The position numbers and the translations under genes are program-made. Below, piece after piece: positions 1-11,500 of a stretch of DNA of 64,000 nucleotides (positions within the stretch are counted from its first letter, which is position 1; each line of letters starts with the position of its first letter). The DNA lies in the NCBI GenBank assembly GCA_020746995.1, contig JAGPXD010000007.1, positions 2,221,535-2,285,534 on the forward strand. Direction: 5' to 3'. The notes beneath the pieces are model-generated. The model did not search any database and was not told the origin of the DNA. It saw only the letters and a program-made list of their open reading frames with translations. The DNA comes from Plectosphaerella cucumerina. Its lineage: Eukaryota > Ascomycota > Sordariomycetes > Glomerellales > Plectosphaerellaceae.

Positions 1-741
1 ACGCTTGATGCCTCCGGATTCACGGAACAGGGACTGGTTCGATGTGTTCCTGCGCAGCAAGTTGGCAAGCAGTATCAGGCAGTCCTCCACCGTTTGGCTG
101 CCGTCGTGGAGGGAGCCGTCCGATACTATGATGCCGAAGATGCGATCGAACGCGTTCTCAAATGCCACCAGCTTCTGAACCTCCATTGACGAGGGAGTCA
201 GGTATATGAGGAGGGTGACCGCCTCGTTTCGAATTGCCTCTCTCTGGTCATCGAGGATGGCCACGAGGCGCGACACGCCCAGCGGTGCCGTGAATATGCA
301 TTCCTCGGTTCTCTCTGTACGGCTTGAAAGAATGGCAATGAGAAGCTGAAGGGCGTAGAGGCGAGGGTAGAAGTCGGGGGATTCGAGAAAGTCGAGTAGA
401 AGGGTGATGTTTTCTTGGCGTTGTGTGAATTCGTCGGCAAGCCATAGGACGACCTCTTCCGAAGCTTCTGGGCTGTCATCGTTGGGGTTAAACAACATCA
501 GCAGAGTCTCCAACACCACCTTCACCGTGTCAACGTCTTCGCCATCCTTGGTCAGACTCCCAATGAGACTCCTCAGAGCTCCCGAAGCGACAGTAGCAGG
601 ATAGTCTTTGGCGAAGCTTCGAAGGCCCAAGATGGCAGCACGCCGGTCTTCTAGGAGAGTGGCCGAGCTCAGTCGTCCGCTGAGTACCGAGATGGTCTCG
701 CTTACCGACTGCTTGGCTGGGGTTTGGGCAATTGAAAACAT
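1..741 (-). CDS. uso1: USO1/p115-type vesicle tethering protein, N-terminal part (runs off window)
   Basis: The minus strand is open from an ATG at 741-739 to base 1: 247 codons with no intron needed. The protein starts MFSIAQTPAKQSVSETI and continues as a helical armadillo-like array, with stretches such as EDRRAAILGLRSFAKDYPA (about residues 32-50) and TAPLGVSRLVAILDD (about 145-159). This is the globular head of the Uso1/p115 family, the long coiled-coil tether that captures ER-derived COPII vesicles at the cis-Golgi with the Rab Ypt1. Full-length fungal homologues exceed 1000 residues, so only about the first fifth is here; the coiled-coil tail lies outside the window. The start is chosen because the family-like sequence begins there; an ATG 14 bases upstream is out of frame. 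It is divergent from RAT1. Family assignment is by recognition of the head sequence, not by a search. Confidence 0.88.
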   Translation of the reverse strand, partial: MFSIAQTPAKQSVSETISVLSGRLSSATLLEDRRAAILGLRSFAKDYPATVASGALRSLIGSLTKDGEDVDTVKVVLETLLMLFNPNDDSPEASEEVVLWLADEFTQRQENITLLLDFLESPDFYPRLYALQLLIAILSSRTERTEECIFTAPLGVSRLVAILDDQREAIRNEAVTLLIYLTPSSMEVQKLVAFENAFDRIFGIIVSDGSLHDGSQTVEDCLILLANLLRRNTSNQSLFRESGGIKR

Positions 742-1053
742 AGCGTGTGTGCCATCGAGTGGTGCGTTGAGGCCAGCATCGATCACCAATTGACGAGTAC
801 GTGTCTGGACAAATGCCATCCAGGGTGGTGCTCAGCTCGATACAAGCATAGGTACTGTAGTCAGGTAGGGATATAGAGTGTACATGAATCTTACAAAATA
901 TAGCCCCGAAAGAGAATATTTATAGAAGTATAGATAGTTAGTGAGACTAGCTAATAGATCTATACTTTCTATATATTTAAAAAAGACTATCAAAACTCTT
1001 TTATCTATCTATATATAGTTTTTTTTAAAAGAATTAAAAATGAAAAATATATT
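742..1053. other. Intergenic region with an AT-rich stretch
   Basis: The 5' flank of the USO1-type gene. Bases 742-870 have ordinary composition and should hold its promoter and leader. From about 870 the sequence turns into TA-rich runs (for example around 950-1050) resembling the mutated DNA of the large repeat block, so it may be a small RIP-affected repeat remnant. No coding potential was recognised. Confidence 0.5.
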
Positions 1054-1256
1054 TGTTAACGGCTGGTCCCGTTGATTGGTCCAAAAAGGAGGCAGTAGAA
1101 TTGTCTATCTTCGATAAGGGGAAAAGGGGAAAAGAAGACTTCGCAGCGAAGACGCCGCGAAGCTAGAAGTAAGCCGAGGCGAGGATTAGTCACGTGGCTG
1201 GGCCCGGTTAGCCGAACTATTACCGGGAACCACCCGCAGGCATCAGCCTGTAACAT
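1054..1256. repeat. Probable solo LTR (203 bp) in the USO1-RAT1 promoter region
   Basis: A balanced-composition block set in AT-rich DNA begins TGTTAACGGC and ends GCCTGTAACA. These are the TG...CA ends with a short terminal inverted repeat typical of LTRs. The flanks read ATATT before it and TATT after it, giving a direct repeat of 4 bases, or 5 if the final A is shared. No retroelement coding sequence is attached, so a solo LTR is the simplest reading. No other copy of it was noticed in the window, so the call rests on the ends alone. Confidence 0.45.
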
Positions 1257-1331
1257 ATTAACTCTAATTAGTTTAAGTAACTTATTTAGATTGCTATCTT
1301 ATGGCATTACTATATTCCTGATTTAGTACTA

Positions 1332-1482
1332 TAGTGTGGTGTAAAAGGTATTTGGAACGGATGAAGTTACTAAGTCTGGGGAGGTGCTATTCTGATAAGG
1401 AAGATAAGAGCGGTGTAACCCGAATCGGGACTTCCGCTAACAGCAGTACTTCAAATGTTCCAAATACATTTGCACCCCACTG
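1332..1482. mobile_element. Fot1/pogo-like MITE (151 bp)
   Basis: Terminal inverted repeats of about 27 bp face each other. The left arm (1332-1358) and the reverse complement of the right arm (1457-1482) share the core GTATTTGGAAC and an outer part of CAGTGGGGTGCAAA type. A TA dinucleotide flanks each end (1330-1331 and 1483-1484), matching the TA target of Tc1/mariner-pogo elements. The outer end resembles the CAGTGGGG start of fungal Fot1 elements. The left end reads TAGTGTGG, which RIP-type C to T change could explain. The 100-bp interior codes for nothing, so it would need a transposase supplied elsewhere. It lies about 380 bp upstream of the RAT1 start codon. Confidence 0.7.
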
Positions 1483-1484
1483 TA

Positions 1485-1863
1485 TAAAGCTGTGTTACTG
1501 ACTTATCTCGAGAGGCCCCACTTTAGCAACCCAGGTAGTTGCATACCCGAATTTTCTGCGGAAACTGCGTGCACCCATGCTACCTACGACGCGCTACCCT
1601 TGCAGGTGGTTGAGCTTGCAGCCCATGGTTTGGTTGTGAAGCTCCAGACTTTTCGCAGACGTCGCAACCACCAGTCTTACTCCCGACATTCTTCTCTTCT
1701 CGCGCCTGGCAGTGCGAAGAATCCATTCATATTCCGGGAACATCATTCGGTACTCGGAAGACACGGCGGGCGCGTTCCTGGCAATAACCGTCTTTGCAAC
1801 TCGCGTCGAGTCGGGAACATCACGACACTGAGTTGAAAGCCGCGGGCGCAACAACTTGGGACA
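1485..1863 (+). promoter_or_regulatory. Presumed promoter and 5' leader of RAT1
   Basis: This 379-bp stretch of ordinary composition lies between the MITE and the RAT1 ATG. No TATA box at a convincing distance was seen. The start codon context is GGGACAATGGG, with A at -3. Function is inferred from position only. Confidence 0.35.
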
Positions 1864-4800
1864 ATGGGTATTCCCGCAGCCTTCCGTTGGCTGTCAAGCA
1901 AGTACCCGAAGATCATCTCTCCGGTCATCGAAGGACAACCCATCACCCTGGACGATGGATCGGTTATCCCCGTCGACACGACTGGGCCGAATCCCAATGG
2001 GGAGGAGTTCGACAACCTCTACCTAGACATGAACGGTATCGTGCACCCATGCACCCATCCAGACGATCGACCAGCACCCACGGATGAGGAGGAGATGATG
2101 CTGGAGGTTTTCCGGTATACCGACAGGGTTGTAAACATGGTGCGGCCGAGGAAGCTTCTGATGATCGCAGTTGGTAAGCAACGCACCACATACCCTGACC
2201 ACTGTCGTGCACGAACTAATCTGTGGCTTGGACAGATGGTGTTGCTCCTCGTGCCAAGATGAACCAGCAGCGATCCCGACGATTCAGATCCGCGCAAGAA
2301 GCCCAGGAGAAGGAAGCCGACAAGCAGGAACACCTGAAACTGCTGAAGCAGCAGAATGGTGGTGTACTGCCGCAGGAAACACTCGAGGCGGCTGCGAAGA
2401 AGGTCTTTGACTCAAATTCGATCACCCCGGGAACTCCTTTCATGGACATTCTGGCAGCAAGCCTGCGGTACTGGTGTGCCTATAAGCTGAACACAGACCC
2501 CGCCTGGGCCAAGATGAAGATCATCATCTCCGATGCTACTGTCCCTGGTGAGGGCGAGCACAAGATCATGTCGTTCGTTCGATCGCAGCGCACAGCTCCA
2601 GATTACGACCCGAACACTCGCCATGTCATCTATGGTCTAGATGCCGATCTGATCATGCTTGGCCTCGCCACCCACGAACCTCACTTCCGGGTTCTTCGCG
2701 AGGATGTATTCTTCCAGGACGCAAAGGCGAGGATGTGCAAGATTTGTGGTCAGAAGGGCCACGACGAGCGAGCCTGCAGGGGCGATGCCAAGGAGAAAGA
2801 AGGCGAGTTTGACGAACAGAGCAAGGAAACTACCCTGAAGCCATTCATCTGGCTTCATGTGGCGGTCCTTCGGGAGTACCTGGCTGTCGAGCTTCATGTC
2901 CCGGGCCTCCCCTTCCGCTTCGACCTGGAGCGAGCCATTGATGACTGGGTATTCATGTGCTGTTTCGTTGGCAACGACTTCCTACCTCATCTCCCTGCCC
3001 TTGAGATTCGCGAAAACGGCATCAATACCCTGATGGCTATTTGGCGGGAGAATCTGCCTCTCATGGGCGGATATGTCACCAAGGACGGACACGTCGACCT
3101 GGAAAGGGCACAGCGCATCCTGGCCGGTCTTGCGAAGCAAGAAGATGACATCTTCAAGCGCAGAAAGGAGCAGGAGGATCGCCGGGAGGCCAATGCCAAA
3201 CGAAGAAAGCTCCAAGACGAACGCAACGGACGACGCGGCAACAAGGACCACCACAGCGGCGGCTATCGAAAAGCGCCCCTTGACAGTGCCTCCACCGGCC
3301 TGCAGCTTTTCCCGGTTGCTGACGGTGTCACGCACGACATGATCACGGGCCGGTCCTCCAACTCCAACGCAAATGTTGCGAACAAAAGCGCAGCCAGTAT
3401 CATTCGAAGCCAGCTCCAGGGCCTCGGGTCTGACGCAAAGGCTCCTGTCGAGCCCGCTGTTGAGGCCACCACAGAAGCACCCGACGCTGCCACCCAGTCT
3501 ACGCTCGGCAAGCGGAAGGCGGACGTTATTGATCAGCCGCCGACGCCATCCGACGCAGAGGCCTCGGGCACCGCATCTGTCGCCGAAGAGGCTGCCATCG
3601 ATCATGTCAGACTCTGGGAGGACGGATATGCCGATCGGTATTATGAGCAGAAGTTCCATGTCGACCGCAAAGACATCGGCTTCCGACACCGGGTCGCGCA
3701 CGCCTACGTGGAAGGACTCGCCTGGGTCCTGCTGTACTACTACCAAGGATGCCCGTCGTGGGAGTGGTTTTATCCTTATCACTATGCGCCCTTTGCGGCG
3801 GACTTTGTCGACATGGGCAAGATGGAGATCAACTTCGAAAAGGGCCGCATCGCCAAGCCATTCGAGCAGTTGATGAGCGTGCTTCCTGCGGCATCACGCC
3901 ATGCTCTGCCCGAGGTTTTCCACGATCTCATGCTGAACGAGGACAGCGAAGTCATTGACTTCTATCCGGAAGAGTTCGAGATCGACCTCAATGGGAAGAA
4001 GTTTGCCTGGCAGGGCGTGGCCCTACTCCCCTTCATTGAGATGTCACGACTTTTGGCGGCCGTGGAGAGCAAGTACCCGCTGTTGAGCCCAGAGGACGCG
4101 GCTCGGAATGCGGTCGGGCACGACGTCCTCCTCTTCTCAGACGCTCATCACAACCTGTACGACGAGATCAGCACTCACTTCTACTCCAAGAAGAAGCAAG
4201 GTTCAGGCGCCCTGAAACTCAGCCCATTGACCAGCGATGGCCTCGCAGGCAAGGTTGAGCCGGTTCCAGATTATCTCCCGCACGCCGCACTGGCGTATCC
4301 CTCTGAGCGCCAGGCCATGCCCAGCCTGGACTATGACCGCTCCCTCCGGTACGACTGCACTGCAACCCTAGCTTCAAGGACTCTCGCTGACCATTCATAC
4401 AGTGTCCGCTACACAATGCCCAGTAGCTCCCATCTCCACAAGTCCATGTTGCTCCGCGGTGTGAAGCCGCCACCTGCTGCACTCAACAACGGAGACATTG
4501 AGAACCTGAAGAACCATAACTCTCGAGGTGGTCGCGGCGGCTGGGGCGGTGGTCCTTCAGGACGCGGTGGTGACCGCGGTCGTGGCCGTGGAGGTCGCGG
4601 TTACAATCACGGACATCACGGCGGTGACCGTCATCACGGCTCGCGTGATGGATATGGCCAACAACCCGCTCCCGGATGGCAGCCTCCTCCCCCTGGACAC
4701 CCAGGCTTTGGTATTGGCATGCCTCCACCTCCCCCCTCTGGTGCACAATTCGGCAACGGAAGACCTTGGCATCCTGCGCAGGGTGGCCAAGCGCCACCGG

Positions 4801-4931
4801 GCGTCCCGCATATCCGGCAGGATCCTTCCCATGGGCACTATGAAAGGGACCACCGATCGCGTGGCAATCATCGTGGAGGAGGCCGGTTTGGCAATCACAG
4901 AGGCTCAGGGGACAGGCAGTACCGCAACTGA
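1864..4931 (+). CDS. rat1: Nuclear 5'-3' exoribonuclease RAT1/XRN2
   Basis: Two exons, 1864-2173 and 2236-4931, flank a 62-nt intron (GTAAGC...ACAG) and encode 1001 residues, close to the 1006 of yeast Rat1. The enzyme degrades 5'-monophosphate RNA in the nucleus and acts in torpedo termination of RNA polymerase II and in rRNA/snoRNA processing. XRN motifs in order: MGIPAAFRWLS N-terminus; LYLDMNGIVHP (Asp55); VPGEGEHKI (about 207-215, acidic metal ligands); GLDADLIML (Asp239, Asp241); a CX2CX4HX4C zinc knuckle with Cys271, Cys274, His279 and Cys284, found in many nuclear XRN proteins outside yeast; and FVGNDFLPHLP (Asp351). A charged linker (about 415-455) precedes the C-terminal XRN part. 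The tail (about 870-1001) is RGG/GGR-, His- and Pro-rich, a likely RNA-contact region. The intron splits codon 104 (G|AT) and splicing restores the conserved frame. Nothing is missing. Confidence 0.95.
2174..2235 (+). other. RAT1 intron
   Basis: A 62-nt phase-1 intron with donor GTAAGC and acceptor ACAG. An ACTAAT branch-like box lies at about 2215-2220. Removing it joins ...LLMIAV to DGVAPRAKMNQQ, as expected for the XRN family. Confidence 0.9.
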
Positions 4932-5579
4932 GTTTTCTGGAGAATCGCATGCAGCATGGTTGATAGCTGGGGGAAAGAAAATCTTGCAACACAGGCAAGT
5001 TGACGAGATTTCGAATTAAATGTAACAACACGTATCCAAACATCCGTTGACTGCGTGCCTGCCTGAAACGTCGCCCTTTTCTCTCAACTGAGCACAGTGT
5101 AATTTGTTCGCCTCCCCAAACGCCATCTCGCATCAGGAGGCCGAAAGCACAGTGTAATTGAGTGAGGTGTCGTCGGTCGGCCTGCCAAACCTACCTACAG
5201 TAGGTAGGAAGGCACCTGGGTAGGTAGGTACCCGAGCTACCCCACCTCTCCCACCTCCAAAACACCATGCCGCACTGGCACTGCACCAGGAGCAGTTTGG
5301 ACAAGCTGGGTATCGCCAGCACGCCCATATCCTTTACACATGCTGATCGATGGCCGGTCACTTCGAGCATCACATTTCAACCTACCTGCTTCAGAACGGC
5401 ATTGCCCTCCCTGAAAGATACGACCGACCAATGTGCCCACCGCAGCCACGACACACTCTCCGACAGCCGAGTTCGACGCGAATCAGCATCCGATCCAAGC
5501 CCCCTTCGTGCCAGCCAAGGGACTACACAATCTAGCGACATGCGAACTGTGAGGTCTGACTAGACCGTGGATTGCAGCA
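4932..5579 (+). promoter_or_regulatory. RAT1-RasGAP intergenic region with repeated sequence words
   Basis: This 648-bp stretch has no gene and contains the RAT1 3' UTR and the RasGAP promoter. Two elements stand out. The 14-mer AGCACAGTGTAATT occurs at 5091-5104 and again at 5146-5159. A CTACCTAC/GTAGGTAG cluster at 5190-5231 includes a near-palindrome (5191-5208) and a TAGGTAGGTA run. GTAGGTA-type words are common in promoters of filamentous ascomycetes, but no factor is assigned here. The RasGAP start codon at 5580 sits in the context GCAGCAATGAAT. Confidence 0.4.
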
Positions 5580-8500
5580 ATGAATAGCGACATTGGGCTC
5601 GTTGGCTGCCTCGTTGACAGGATCGCCACTAGGGTAGGCACAATCCCATGGATCCCGCCTCGGAACACGGCTGACCTGCAACACAACAGCTGCCACATCG
5701 AACGGGCACCCTGGGAAGGGAGCTATGTCGCGACGACATAGTTGTCAGCACAAGATCCACGCTGGTCAACATCGGGACCACCAACATCAGCCCTGTGCTC
5801 GAGTCGCTCGTCACCCTATTAGAGGACCTCGGCCGTGGTTACAAGGGTCTCTCGTCGCATCCCACGCACGTCGTGTTGTCCGAGCTGTACGTCCTAGGTC
5901 TTGCAGCCGACTGTTGTACTGCACATTGGGATCTTGTCGCCGCGACTGATGAAACGCGCACCGCGCCTGCGGCGCGCGGCCGCAAACCGTTGCTTGACCG
6001 TACTCCTGCGCCACTGGATGATGCTCTCGTCGCTCGGACATTTGATGTTCTGAAGCGCCTGATGGAGCCAGTTTCTGAAGGGTTCATCCTACCCGCGCAC
6101 ACGATCCTTGCGTCTACCCATCTGCGGCATACACCCACCAGCTTCACGAGCACGCCTTCCACCGTAATCGAAACCATCGTGCCGGGGCCTGATGATCCTC
6201 GCGAGCACCCCGCTCTCATCGAGGTCCATGTCAAGGTCATTGTGGAGCTCCTCACCGCATCATCGTGGGAGCGTTCCTTTGAGTACTTCAAGGGTAACAT
6301 TCACGCAGTCAGGACTTTGCATTCCGCACAGCATGGAAATGGACAACCCGCAGCAATATCTGAGGATGACAGGTCGGCTCTGGTCGCACTGCGGCTCTTG
6401 TCGTATTTCTGGGTTGATGGTCGAAAACTTGGGCTGGTCGTCCAAGAGATCTGCTCCAGCTTCCTTCACTTCCGCCGGCCTTTCCAGAACACCATTGCAG
6501 CGGTACTCCCAGTCCTCATCACTTCGTGGTTGAACCGACACCCAAATGAGTTTGTGCAGCACCACACACAGCACAGACGCCTCGATGGTGGTGCGGATAC
6601 CCTTTTCGACATGGCCCACGCCCTCGGCGACAACGGGAGGAAGCGAGGGGGTCTTCTTGCTCTGCAAACCACTTTGCTGTTCCTCCTGCCTGACGTTTTC
6701 GAAGTCGCAAGTAACCTGCGTGACGCCAAAAGTAATAGCATAGTGAAGAAGACTGCATTTCTGGAGGGCCTGAGAAAGGCTTTGAGGAACAGGAATGAGC
6801 AGGCTGCGTATTGCCTCGTGTCTTTGCTCCACGCCTGTCGACACTTCAACGTGGAAGATGACGCGGCTTTTGTCAGCTTTGCCCTCGACATCCAGGACGA
6901 GGTCACCGATGCGATGTTTCGCCGTTCTCCCTCGCAGACCGAGGCTTCGGCTCTGGAAGAGGACCTCCTGACAGCGGCGTTCGTGAGCCTGGCACAGCTC
7001 AACCCGGCAAACCCCCCTGAACACTTGCTTGAGGCCTGCCTCGCGTCGTCTGCTCCCAGGGCGTTCATTTCTTCTATGATCCACGGTTGTGGCTACTTAG
7101 CCCGACAGCCAGATGCCAGGAAATACGATGCGCTCTTCTTGGTGGCAGCACCTTTCATGCTTGACCAGTTGCAGGTTCGTACCTTGAGCCCGACTTGCTG
7201 CACAGCGGGGACTGATTTCTTTAGATCATTGCCGATGCCTCGGATGGCACGAACAGAACAGACTTGGACGCAAATGATCCCAATACCACAAAGATGGCTA
7301 GCAGCATCATCGAGTATCTTGAGGCGTCACCCGACTTCTTGACAAAGGACGCGACCGGCAGTGCCCCGGCGGGCGATGACTTGCTGAACCGGGCCTTCCA
7401 CATCTTCCTCTCTCTTGTGCTTTCCGAAAGCCCGGCAATAAGAACCATGGCAACATCTGTGGCTGGTCGGCTACTTGAAGATCCTGCTGTCCTCGGGGGT
7501 CTCAAATCACGCGGCAATCTTGGCTCGCTTGACCTGAGGATGGCATTCTGGAGACGCAGGTCAGTCTCCAACATGGATCGGGTGCTTCTGGGAGCAAGGG
7601 TACTGACTTTCAAAGCTGTCGCCTTCTCGTCGAGATGTGTGAGAGGGCATTGGTAGCAAACAGCCACGCAGCGATGCAGACAATCCACGAGTACCTAGAG
7701 ACTCGCGCTCTTCTCTTGAAATGCCTAGGGGTATGAGACACGTACCCTCACCTTTTCCCACAACCAACTGACCGCAACGTTAGAAGCTGGCCGAACTGCC
7801 TCGTGAGGTTCCTGAACTTCCGACTGCCGTTACAAAGACCGAAACCACACTTCTGGTGGCCCTGTGCTCTCCAGACATCGAAACATGCCAGATGGTCACG
7901 GCATGCATTGGAATAGCCGTGGAAGTATACGCAGCCTCGGAAGCCACGCCAGAGGCAACGAAGGTTTTGGCACCGCTGGTTCGCAACAGCGACATATTCA
8001 GAGAGCTCGGCTCGCGTGCTTTCCGATTCACCGGCCTCGTGGCATTCCAGAAGCGTGTGCGCGGTCTGCTCAGACAGCTACAGTTTCCCACAGTCGGCAT
8101 TCTAGCCGCGTGGGAGCATGCCTTCCAGCGGTGGATGTACTTGTCTCGCGAAGTGTCCACAGCCACGATTGACTCGGTCAATGAGAAGACGCTGGTAGAG
8201 TGGCGTAACTTCTCTGGCTTCCTCGCCTCGCTTGGCGGCATCTGCGTTGCCAATCAGTCCATCATTCTCGAAGAGCCTGCTCTTGGGAGCCTGGGTTGGA
8301 TTGACAGGCTGCCTGCGGAAAACTATGAGGAGCCGTCGCTGAATCGCTACCTCAGGCTCAGCATCCAGCTCATGGGGTGCGCCAACGTGCGTGTCAGGGA
8401 AGCCACGCGGGAGGTCCTCTCGGCGGACATCTCCCCATCCCTGTTCCAGTACCTGTTCAAGTCTCTAGAGACGGAGCTTGAGGTCCTCTTCACAGGGGCG

Positions 8501-11500
8501 CTCGCCTCGACTGATCAGGCTCAGGACATCGAAGTGCCCTTCGCGGAACAGGCCATTTCTCTCTTGAGGGCTCTCGTCGAACGGCTCGATGGTCCCGCTG
8601 ATCTCGGCGCCGCTTCGTCCGTTCACTTGGGCGCCTTGACGCTCAATTTCGCGAAATTCATGGACACCATACCAGATAATATTAGCACTCTGAAGGTCAA
8701 GATCAAGGTATGTCAACTGTGCGAGGCAGTCAACAAGCGGAAAGAGCATCTCAACCTGCGAGACGACGTCCGCATCAGGAACCAACTGCTCGAATACATA
8801 TTTGGCTGGATAGCGCGTCCTCGCTCTCCAGCCAAGGATGTTCCTGGCGGAGTCGGACGTGTGGAAGAATCGCTTCGGGTTCAGAAAGACCTCGATCGAG
8901 CATGTCTTCGTTCCTTGTCGGAACTCACGTTTCGGTTGCCCCTGCAGCCTGGAGAGGGCCAAACCGACGCTGGCACGAGCGAGCTCAAGTCCCAGATGTT
9001 CCACACCTATTTCAACAGGTTTCTGTCGCTTCTCAACCACGATACAATGGAGTTTCCCCGGGGGGAACACCCGTCCGCAGGAGCTGCCAGGGACGAAGCC
9101 ACGTCGATCGCGGAACTGGCCATCACCATCCTCTCCAATCTGCTCAGCGCGAACATCGATGTTGGACTCAAGCACTCGCTGAACATCGGTTACCACGACA
9201 ATGTCGAAATCAGAACAGCATTCGTGCGAGTTCTCTGCAACATCCTCGTCCAAGGGACGGAGTTCAACAATCTGACGGATCAGGCGGTCAGCGAGAAATA
9301 CGATGAACTGCTCGAGGTTTGTACCGTTCCGCCTTTTGGCATGTTTCATACTCGCCATGAGCTTACCTGCTTCTAGATATTGACCAAGGATATGACCCTC
9401 GTTGCGGCTATGAGCGCCATCTGCCCTAGCAATGAAGTCGACGAGCTGACAGTTGCCCTCCTCACCATATTTGAGCGTCGTGGGTTGAGTTTTGATCTCC
9501 TGGAGGTCCTCATTAAACAGGAGATTGAGGAGACAGGTATGATGGGGATCCAACCGACAGTTCAACACGAAGTGGACGACTGTGGTTCTAACCAATGGAG
9601 CAGAAAACGAGTCGGAGATTCTCCGCAGAACATGCGTCGCGACGAAAACACTTTCCGTCTATGCGAAATGGAAGGGACAAGAGTACCTCAAAGACACCTT
9701 GCAAAAGGTCGTCGAGAGGTTGATGCTTACCTCCAAAGATCTGGGCCTTGAGCTTGACCCGGCGCGGGTTTCCTCCGCGGACGAACTTGAAAAGAATGCT
9801 TTGCAGCTACAAGTTGTGGCAAAAGTCTTCATCGACGACATCCGTGCCTCCTCTGTCAGTATACCACCCGCATTTCGAAGGGTCTGTCACATCGTAAGCT
9901 TCGCCTTCCTACATTTCACCACATCCCAGCCTTGCTAATACTTCAAGATCTCAACTGCCGTTCTTCCCAAGTTTCCCGATGCCAAGTACACAGCTGTCGG
10001 GGCATTTGTCTTCCTACGCTTCTTTTGCCCGGCCATTGTGGCACCTGAGGTCGAGGGGCTCCTCGACACAGCGCCATCAAGAGACCTGCGAAGAGGTCTT
10101 CTTCTCATCGCGAAGGTCATACAAAACCTTGCAAACAACGTCCTCTTCGGTGCGAAGGAGCCTTACATGTACCCGTTGAACAAATTTCTCACGCAGAACA
10201 TTTACCACGTTACAACGTTTCTGCGAGAGATATCGGTATGTTTGCCCCTCGGGCCCCTGCTTCTTTCTTGAGAATTCCAATCGAAGCATTCTGACAAGGG
10301 GCATACACATTAGGTCCCTCCAGATGGCCCTGTTCCCAGCGTCAGTTCCGAGTCCTTCGACTTCGGCTCCTGTGTGGCGCTGCATCGGTTTTTGTATGAT
10401 CACTGGGATCATGTCCGCCAAAAATTAGTGACCCAGGAGCGCCGAGACTTCGTTCGGTCGCCTGCTGATGTTTCGCGCGGGCGATCCCCGGTCCTGGAGC
10501 CCCTCCGTCATCTAATCACGAATCTTGGTCCTCCGCCCCTGGCAGTCACCTGGAATAGGCCTCTGCTCTCGATGAACTCCCCTCCTGCCTACTCGCGATT
10601 TCAGGACTTCATGCTACGCAATGCTTTCCGCAGCACCGAGTCTTTCATCACTGCACGTGCTGTCTATGACGGTGGAGAGAGCAAGGTGAATTCCCTGCAC
10701 TACTCATGTCGAATGTCAAGCTAATCTGCAACAAGGATGCTGTGTCTGTCGTCTGCATCATTTTGAGACATATCGATACTGAAAGTATTGACTATGACAC
10801 CCTGCTTTTTTGCTATCTCAAGGTACGTGTCCAGTACTTGCGACTTCGAGAGAGGTTTACTGCGGTCTCGCTGGGTGGCTAGTCAGGGGATCGATTGTTA
10901 GCAATACGACTGTTCTAACATCAGATACAGATTGCCAGTCGGCTTTGGCACAAGCCCTTCGGGTTGTTGATCGACGCCACCTGTTACAGCGGTCAGAACG
11001 AGCCTCCCGATGAACTGTTCAAGAAGCTGGAAGTCTTGACTCCGGTTGAGCTACGCCGCCACCTGACGCGAATCTACGTGTACAACATGAACAGCGCTTT
11101 CCGGTAAGGATTGCTGTCTTCCCAGCTAGCCATGGAATCGGGATCATGTCTAAGTTCGAGTAGCAAATGTTTCCGCCGCATCCTCAAGGTCTCGGCCAAG
11201 ACGGACAGCAGCATATTTCACCCCAAAAACGTGGACTACCATCTCATAGGCAGTCTGCAGGACCTCCAAGCGCATTTCCATCTAAGTCAACTCCATCTTC
11301 CCAAGGAAACCATCAGCGTCGTCACCGACACACGTTTTGTTTTCCAACCTGTGACTCGACTCTCCAAGACCAAGGGGAAGATCGAGGTGGTCATCAAAGT
11401 TGGCAGCCAATTCGTCCAGGTAACAACGACAAAGAAGCAGGACGTCTTCCCAGAATACAGGCTGAACAGCACCGTCAACGACATATTCCGACTGGGCGAG

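Noticed and set aside
1492..1836. A 114-codon plus-strand open frame upstream of RAT1
   Set aside because: It has no recognisable features, overlaps the probable leader of RAT1 and starts next to a MITE end. It is treated as chance.
8708..8720. A GTATGT donor-like site inside RasGAP exon 5
   Set aside because: The frame reads straight through with conserved sequence (KVCQLCEAVNKRKEHLNLRD) on both sides, so no intron is needed.
8465..9595. A 376-codon minus-strand open frame opposite the RasGAP gene (others at 2982-3782, 6260-7084 and 6466-7068)
   Set aside because: They lie antisense to strongly supported exons whose family motifs are on the plus strand. Their translations resemble nothing known, and they follow from GC-rich codon use.
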